A DNA stretch of 64,000 bases from Streptomyces sp. MMBL 11-1 (lineage in GTDB: Bacteria; Actinomycetota; Actinomycetes; Streptomycetales; Streptomycetaceae), in contig NZ_CP117709.1 in the NCBI RefSeq assembly GCF_028622875.1, positions 6,389,001 through 6,453,000 of the forward strand. The letters are read 5' to 3'. Below, one piece after another: positions 59,429 through 64,000 of this stretch. Made by a program: the position numbers and the translations under genes. The notes below the pieces were generated by a model. That model made no database searches. It had not been told where the DNA came from and saw only the letters and a list, made by a program, of their open reading frames with translations. Every line of letters begins with the position of its first letter. Within the stretch, counting starts at the first letter, position 1.

Positions 59429-60538
59429 TCAGCCGAGGCGGAGCAGGGCGCAGCCGACCGCTCCGTCGCGGTCGACGGAGGTGACCAGCGCGACCTGGCC
59501 CGCCGCGGCGGAGTCGCCATCGGCGTGCACCAGCACCCCGGCGATCTGGAACGCCGCCGTGGCCGCGCCGGTGTCCCCGATGAGTGAGGTCTGGGTGAGA
59601 TGGGCCGGAGCCGCCCCGGCGGTGGCCTCGTCGACCGCGGCTCGTTCCTGCGTGCCGGCCGGGCCGGGCGCCTCGCTGGTCGAGACGGCCCAGATGTCCT
59701 CGGGTCGTACCCCCGCGCGCCGTATGGCCCGGTTCAGGCAGGAGACCAGGGCCTGACGGATCTCACCGTCCAGGGCGATCCCCATCTCGACCGCGAGGAT
59801 CTCGGCCAGCACCGGCTGCTCGGCGTCGAGTGGCGTGCCCTGCTCGATCAGCAGCAGCCCGCAGCCCTCACCGGGCAGCACCGCCGCGCCGTCGGTCTCC
59901 GGGTCGTGGGTGTGCTTGTCCAGCCAGGACCGGGCGTGCGAGAACTCTTCCACACCGCCGCACAGGACGGTCTGCGCCCGGCCGAAGTTGAGCAGTCGGC
60001 GCGAGTAGTTCAGTGCGTAGAGCCCGGCGGCGTGGCCACCGGCGATCGTCGTGTTGGGGCCCTTGAGCTGGTGCCAGATGGCACTCTGGCCGGCGGCGCA
60101 GTTCATCACCGCGTTGGGGAAGCGCGCCGGGTCGACGAAGAACGGCCGTTCCCCGGTGAGCGAGTCCCGGGTGAAGTCCATCTGGCTCTGCACACTGCCG
60201 GTCGTCGTACCCAGGACGAGTGCGGCGTTCTCGCCGGTGGCCACCTGCCGGTTGCGCGGCGCGTCGTCGAGCAGGCGGCTCACGGTGGTGACCGCGAGGC
60301 CGGTGACCCGGTCCATGGACCGGGTGCCCTTCTTCCCGAGCACCTCACGGATATGGAAGTCCGGTACGAGGGAGGCACTCTCCCCGGCAGCGTGCCACTG
60401 GTCCTGGTCGAGCGGGGCGGCTGTGCGCCGGCGCTCCCTGAGCCCCTGCGCGAAGGCCGCCCTGCCGATACCGAAGGGGGACAACGCCGACCAGGCGGTG
60501 ATGACCGGCCGATTCACCAGAGCCGTGGGCTCACTCAT
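59429..60538 (-). CDS. Chain-length-factor-like ketosynthase homologue without active Cys
   Basis: The 369-aa thiolase-fold protein has ITAWSALSPFGIGR, PNTTIAGGHAAGLYALNY and LLPGEGCGLLLIE-like LPGEGCGLLLIE. The nucleophile Cys position is Gly-His (AGGHAAG), and the C-terminal catalytic His motifs are degraded (SLIGDTGAATAAFQ), so it cannot condense alone. It therefore resembles the CLF partner of polyene type II synthases. The probable KS partner at 63663-64000 is separated by six genes and only partly visible. Confidence 0.82.
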   Translation of the reverse strand: MSEPTALVNRPVITAWSALSPFGIGRAAFAQGLRERRRTAAPLDQDQWHAAGESASLVPDFHIREVLGKKGTRSMDRVTGLAVTTVSRLLDDAPRNRQVATGENAALVLGTTTGSVQSQMDFTRDSLTGERPFFVDPARFPNAVMNCAAGQSAIWHQLKGPNTTIAGGHAAGLYALNYSRRLLNFGRAQTVLCGGVEEFSHARSWLDKHTHDPETDGAAVLPGEGCGLLLIEQGTPLDAEQPVLAEILAVEMGIALDGEIRQALVSCLNRAIRRAGVRPEDIWAVSTSEAPGPAGTQERAAVDEATAGAAPAHLTQTSLIGDTGAATAAFQIAGVLVHADGDSAAAGQVALVTSVDRDGAVGCALLRLG

Positions 60539-60555
60539 GTCTGCTCCGTCACTTC

Positions 60556-60972
60556 TCACAGGAAGCACACCACCCGGTAGTCGGACCACCGGGCGGCAGC
60601 TTCGTCCGCAGGGATTGGCTGCACGCCGTCGAGGAGTCGGCCTTCGCCGTCCAAGCCGTACGCGATCAGGTCGGACTCCTCGGCGTAGACGCGCAGCCCC
60701 AGGCCGAGCAGGCTCCGTACATCGGCGCGCGGATCGGTGAGGGTGTCGACCACCCGCTTGCCGAGCCGCAGCGACGGCATCCGGGCGTCGCGCGCCGCGT
60801 ACGTCACGGCTTGGCCGCGCAGCAGGATGTCCATCCCTCCCAACTGCCGGTTCAGCTCGGCCGCCAGGTACAGGGAGTCGACGAACTGCTTCTCCAGGGC
60901 GCCCCGGTAGGCCCGCTCCACGATGGCCAGCACCTGAGCCTGCTCCGGTGCCGGGTTCTGCCGGTCCGCCAT
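60556..60972 (-). CDS. DsrE/TusBCD-like sulfur-relay protein (non-Cys subunit)
   Basis: The 138-aa protein has LAIVERAYRGALEKQFVDSLYLAAELNRQLGGMDILLRGQAVTYA and GLGLRVYAEESDLIAYGL, a DsrE-like Rossmann-type fold. The position that carries the persulfide Cys in DsrE/TusD reads Ala-Glu (VYAEESD). It may be a structural subunit, as TusB/TusC are. It is third of three such genes in a row; its ATG 60972 lies 2 bp from the middle gene's stop. Confidence 0.78.
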   Translation of the reverse strand: MADRQNPAPEQAQVLAIVERAYRGALEKQFVDSLYLAAELNRQLGGMDILLRGQAVTYAARDARMPSLRLGKRVVDTLTDPRADVRSLLGLGLRVYAEESDLIAYGLDGEGRLLDGVQPIPADEAAARWSDYRVVCFL

Positions 60973-60973
60973 C

Positions 60974-61381
60974 TCAGATCACTCCGACCATCAGTGTCTT
61001 GGCGGCCGCCGCGCTGTTCGACGCGAACGCCGAAGGGCCGCGCATCACCACTTCGGGCACATGGGCCTGCGTGCCCCGGTCGTCGCTGCAGAACTGGCAG
61101 CCGTACCAGTAGAACTGGTCGGGGAAGGCCGCCAGCATCTCCTGTACGAGCACGGCCGTGGAGGGATAGGAGGTCCCCCAGGCGGCGAAGTTGCGCGGTT
61201 TCGCCTCGCCCAGCGACTGCTGGGTCAGCTGCGTGGCATTGCCGCACGCCCATACCTGGACACGGCCGCCGCGTTCGAGCATCGCCTGGACCAGGCGCAG
61301 CACGCTCGTTGTCTGATCCGACTCGTGCGGCGCTCCCATGAGGATCAACAGCACGTCGGTCGGCGGGATGTGACGCTTCAT
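60974..61381 (-). CDS. DsrE/TusD-like sulfur-relay protein with Cys (candidate persulfide carrier)
   Basis: The 135-aa protein has DVLLILMGAPHESDQTTSVLRLVQAML, GGRVQVWACGNATQLTQ and FYWYGCQFCSDDRG. The latter places Cys in a CxxC pair where DsrE/TusD carry the persulfide Cys. Known members pass sulfur between relay proteins in heterohexamers with two related subunits, here probably the flanking genes. Its ATG overlaps the preceding stop by one base (TGATG). A role in delivering sulfur to the polyketide is an inference. Confidence 0.8.
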   Translation of the reverse strand: MKRHIPPTDVLLILMGAPHESDQTTSVLRLVQAMLERGGRVQVWACGNATQLTQQSLGEAKPRNFAAWGTSYPSTAVLVQEMLAAFPDQFYWYGCQFCSDDRGTQAHVPEVVMRGPSAFASNSAAAAKTLMVGVI

Positions 61382-61734
61382 CAGTGCCACACCACCCTTA
61401 CCGCCGGGTCAAGGACTGCTGCCGCCACCGCGTCCATGTCCGTGGTGAGCGCCGACGGCAGCAGTCCGGCTTCGCGGAGCCCGCGCTGGTCGAGGGAGAA
61501 CCCGTCGACCCAGACGCGGCCCCCGGCCTGCAGCAGGGCCTCCAGTTCGGGCGCCCTGCCGGGAAGGGCCAGAGTCACGCCGTCCTGGATGAGGAACAGC
61601 ACCACGGAGTGGCCCATCCGCGCCTGAGTGACCGCGTCGTGGCGAAAGCCGGCGCCGGCCGGCGCGGCGACGGCCTGGCTCTCGATCAGGAGGAACCGCA
61701 GGCGCTCGGCTTCCGGCTCGGATGCTGTTCTCAT
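61381..61734 (-). CDS. DsrE/TusBCD-like sulfur-relay protein (non-Cys subunit)
   Basis: The 117-aa protein has RFLLIESQAV, TQARMGHSVVLFLIQDGVTLALPGR, LEALLQAGGRVWVDGFSLDQRGL and LDPAVRVVWH, another DsrE-like fold. The Cys position is Asp-Gly (WVDGFS), so it should not carry sulfur itself. It is the first of the three DsrE-like genes in transcription order, 4 bp after the tandem-hotdog gene. Three unequal paralogues match the TusB/C/D or DsrE/F/H layout. Confidence 0.76.
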   Translation of the reverse strand: MRTASEPEAERLRFLLIESQAVAAPAGAGFRHDAVTQARMGHSVVLFLIQDGVTLALPGRAPELEALLQAGGRVWVDGFSLDQRGLREAGLLPSALTTDMDAVAAAVLDPAVRVVWH

Positions 61735-61738
61735 GGGG

Positions 61739-62758
61739 TCAGACCTCGCCGCGGAGCGCCTTGGAGACACGCTCGTCGAACGTGACGAGATTCCAGTCGC
61801 GCCGGCTCTCGATGAGGGCGTAGCCGTGGGTGACCTTGCCGGTCGCGGTCTGCACGAGCTTCCCGTCCCGCACCACGTAGCAGTCCATGCGTGAGGTGTA
61901 CGTGAAGTCCTTGAAGATGTTCTCGACGGTGTAGACGGTGTAGAGGTCCTCCTCCATCAGCGCCTCGTCGAGGATCTGGATCCGGGAGTGCGGGCAGGCC
62001 GGGATCCACCGGCGCTCGTCCAGCAGGGTCTTCACCGAGATGCCGCGGTCGGCGAGGAAGAGGTCGACGACCTCCTCCATCTGCCGCAGGTAGCTGGACA
62101 TCTGGAGCCGCTCGGAGAAGTGGCAGTACGGGTACGGGATGCGCCACTTCCAGCCGAAGGCGTTCTTGCCCGCGGTCAGCAGATCGAGCACCGGGTCGGG
62201 GCCGGTGGTGCCCCGGCCCGCCGACAGCGAGGTGTTGTCCGACGCCGCGACGATGCCGGAGAGGTCGGGCACCTCCGGCAGCCGGGGCGCGGACGTGCTC
62301 AGACGGTGGGTGACGAAGCGCGCGATCGGAGCCGGCGCCTCGCCGGCCTCCTCGACATAGCTGTCGGAACGCAGGACGGCCTTCGCCTTCGCGGTGATCG
62401 CCTTGGTGTCCGTGCCGTCCCGGTCGGCGTGCAGGGCCACCGTGAAGGAAATGAAGTCGTCGTCGTCCGCGGCGCTCGGGACGACCTTCGCGACGACGGT
62501 CTCGTCCATGAACAGCGCGGTCAGGATCCGGGTGTCGAGGTCGACCAGGTCGACACCGAGGCCGTGCTCGGCGTAGAGCACCCGGGCCGGGAGGCCGGCC
62601 TGCTCGAAGTGGAGCAGGATGGCTTCCTCAACCAGGTAGTTGATGTGCTTGAAGCCGATCCAGGTGCAGATGTTGGAGCCCTCGTAGCGCGTGCGCAGTG
62701 ACGCGGTCGTCTCGCTGGTGAGGAGCGCCTTGACGGCGCTTTCGGTCACTGTGGTCAT
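61739..62758 (-). CDS. Tandem hotdog (4HBT-like) acyl thioesterase-like protein
   Basis: The 339-aa protein is two hotdog domains: ICTWIGFKHINYLVEEAILLHFEQAGLPARV (about 29-60) and YPYCHFSERLQMSSYLRQMEEVVDLFLADRG (about 220-250). Each has the FxHxxxxxYxxxxE layout of acyl-ACP/CoA thioesterases. It might release the polyene or hand it to the sulfur-relay set. It overlaps the alpha/beta hydrolase stop. ATG 62758 follows GGGAGCACGATCG. Confidence 0.82.
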   Translation of the reverse strand: MTTVTESAVKALLTSETTASLRTRYEGSNICTWIGFKHINYLVEEAILLHFEQAGLPARVLYAEHGLGVDLVDLDTRILTALFMDETVVAKVVPSAADDDDFISFTVALHADRDGTDTKAITAKAKAVLRSDSYVEEAGEAPAPIARFVTHRLSTSAPRLPEVPDLSGIVAASDNTSLSAGRGTTGPDPVLDLLTAGKNAFGWKWRIPYPYCHFSERLQMSSYLRQMEEVVDLFLADRGISVKTLLDERRWIPACPHSRIQILDEALMEEDLYTVYTVENIFKDFTYTSRMDCYVVRDGKLVQTATGKVTHGYALIESRRDWNLVTFDERVSKALRGEV

Positions 62759-63663
62759 CGATCGTGCTCCCATGGTGGTCTGGGGCCGGGTCCGCCGTGC
62801 GGGCCTGCGGCCGAAGACGAGCTGACGAACTGAACGACCAGGTCGGCGAAGCGCCGCGCCTGCTCGATCATCAGGAAGTGCCCGCAGTCCTCCAGGAGAC
62901 GGAAGTCCCCTGCGGGGAGGTCGGCCGCGAGCGCGCGTCCCTCCTCCGGAGGCGCGGCGAAGTCGTGCTCGCCCGCGATGACGAGGCAAGGCACGGTGAA
63001 CAGTCCGGTCCGCAACCGGGGGGTCCCCAGATACGTCTCGAAGAACCGCATCCAGCCGTAGGCGCCGACCCGGTCCCGGACCCGTTCGCCCAGGCCGCGC
63101 AGGATGTCCTCCGGGAGCCGTCCCGCGGAGTGCACCCTGATGCCCTCGGTCATGATCCGGGCGAATCCGCCGACCGACGAGGCCACGCTCTGCCAGTCGA
63201 AGTCCTCTACCGAACGACGGTAGAAGGGCGATACCAGGACCAGGCCGCGGATGCCGAACTCGGTGAACGGATCGACGCCCTTCTCGAGTCGCCGGTTCAG
63301 GAACTCGAGCAGCACGTTGGCGCCCATGGAGTGGGCGACCACCACACCGGCACCGCCGGGCACCGCGCGCAGCGCGTCGGCCATGTACGGCACGACGTCA
63401 CCCTGCGCGCTCAGCTCGAAGACGCTGTCGCCACGCCAGGGCAGCTCGGCCGTCCAGATCTCCGCGCCGCTCGCCTCCAGCCCGTGGTCGACGCAGGCGT
63501 CCCACAGGCTGGCGCTGTTGGCCAGACCGTGAAGCAGCAGCATCCGGCCCCGCCACGGGCTCCCCGGACTCCGCCGGCGGACCGCGACGGGATCGCGGTC
63601 GCCGGTGCCCGCGGAGGCCGCCGCTGCCCCTTCGGGAACGAGCGCGGTGCCGGTGACGGACAT
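62755..63663 (-). CDS. Alpha/beta hydrolase
   Basis: The 302-aa protein has LLLHGLANSASLWDACVDHG (oxyanion strand), the nucleophile motif VVVAHSMGAN, FTVPCLVIAGEHDFAAPPEE for the Asp and CGHFLMIEQ for the His, so the triad looks intact. It acts on an unknown ester, thioester or lactone. The gene overlaps both neighbours, showing co-translation. It may offload the acyl chain from the ACP. Confidence 0.9.
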   Translation of the reverse strand: MSVTGTALVPEGAAAASAGTGDRDPVAVRRRSPGSPWRGRMLLLHGLANSASLWDACVDHGLEASGAEIWTAELPWRGDSVFELSAQGDVVPYMADALRAVPGGAGVVVAHSMGANVLLEFLNRRLEKGVDPFTEFGIRGLVLVSPFYRRSVEDFDWQSVASSVGGFARIMTEGIRVHSAGRLPEDILRGLGERVRDRVGAYGWMRFFETYLGTPRLRTGLFTVPCLVIAGEHDFAAPPEEGRALAADLPAGDFRLLEDCGHFLMIEQARRFADLVVQFVSSSSAAGPHGGPGPRPPWEHDR

Positions 63664-64000
63664 CAGACCGCCACCGGCCCGTACAGCGAGAGCCCGGCAC
63701 TGGCGTCGTCGGCGTCGGTGCCCGCCGTGACGTACACCGGGCCGGCGCCGCCTCCCGCGAACCAGCCGACGGCCGCGGCGCACTGGAGTACGCCCAGGGC
63801 GCCGGATCCCACGCCGAAGTGAGCGCTGACGTCATACCGCGGCACACCGTCGAGCAGACCGTCCGCGAGCGTGGCCGCGGCCGGGACCTGCCAGAGCGCC
63901 GGCCGGCCGTCGCCGGAGGCCTCGAGCTCCTTGAGGCAGACCTCCAGGCCCGTCCTGCGGACGTAGCCGCCCAGCGTCGCCAGCGGGGTCACGCCCCGCT
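63663..64000 (-). CDS. Ketosynthase-like protein, C-terminal end (5' part beyond right edge)
   Basis: The open frame runs from the right edge to a stop at 63663-63665, and only about 112 residues are visible. It has VSAHFGVGSGALGVLQCAAAVGWF and VYVTAGTDADDASAGLSLYGP, resembling the C-terminal third of ketosynthases or CLFs. Its stop overlaps the hydrolase start (TGATG). Whether its active Cys exists is not visible. It would be the condensing partner of the 59429 CLF-like protein. Confidence 0.65.
   Translation of the reverse strand, partial: RGVTPLATLGGYVRRTGLEVCLKELEASGDGRPALWQVPAAATLADGLLDGVPRYDVSAHFGVGSGALGVLQCAAAVGWFAGGGAGPVYVTAGTDADDASAGLSLYGPVAV

Overview
This is very GC-rich, high-coding-density DNA with GTG and TTG starts, four-base ATGA/GTGA gene overlaps, Streptomyces-type regulators (SARP, XRE/MmyB) and secondary-metabolism genes. 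It almost certainly comes from a Streptomyces or close actinomycete. No rRNA, tRNA, CRISPR array or transposase was seen.

Layout. (1) 1-2263: an edge-truncated MmyB-type XRE regulator, divergent from an MFS exporter. (2) About 2355-51110: a large type II polyketide (aromatic) cluster. Its core is KS-alpha, CLF, ACP and an acyltransferase (45179-49292), with an ActIII-like ketoreductase, an ActIV-like MBL-fold cyclase, a didomain aromatase/cyclase, two ActVI-A/SnoaL-like NTF2 proteins, two monooxygenase-fold (ABM) proteins, P450s with a ferredoxin, an epoxide hydrolase and several oxidoreductases. A full deoxyaminosugar set (RmlA, RmlB, 2,3-dehydratase, aminotransferase, C-methyltransferase, 3,5-epimerase, 4-ketoreductase, N,N-dimethyltransferase) and two glycosyltransferases point to an N,N-dimethylvancosamine/angolosamine-type sugar. 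A Ser-type KSIII, an acyltransferase, a fatty-acyl-AMP ligase, a family III CoA-transferase and a citramalate synthase suggest a non-acetate, possibly branched, starter. Two AlkZ-like (HTH_42) DNA glycosylases suggest that the product alkylates DNA and the host repairs its own adducts. Together these suggest a pluramycin/anthrapyran-like antibiotic (inference). An unexpected bicistron inside this cluster (41385-43888) encodes a 62-aa peptide and a fused RRE/E1-like/YcaO protein: a candidate RiPP module. A SARP gene (44121) and a two-component pair (39401-41302) are the local regulators. I find 18 SARP-like operator/promoter modules (11-bp-period TCGAG-like repeats, usually 8 bp before the -10) in front of most transcription units of this cluster.

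(3) 51135-54650: a P450 / MAB_1171c-type membrane protein / ImmA-like metalloprotease / XRE cassette. (4) 55171-56229: a lone polyprenyl diphosphate synthase behind a 520-bp non-coding region with a perfect hairpin. (5) 56387-64000, all minus strand and running off the right edge: a second cluster of the polyene/cinnamoyl-lipid type II PKS kind (ACP, CLF, partial KS, KR, two hotdog dehydratases, DsbA-like isomerase, MbtH). It contains a highly unusual set of three consecutive DsrE/TusBCD-like sulfur-relay genes, followed upstream by a tandem-hotdog thioesterase-like protein and an alpha/beta hydrolase. MbtH implies that an NRPS lies nearby, outside the window.

Limits: all family assignments come from reading translated sequence by eye; no database or structure search was run.
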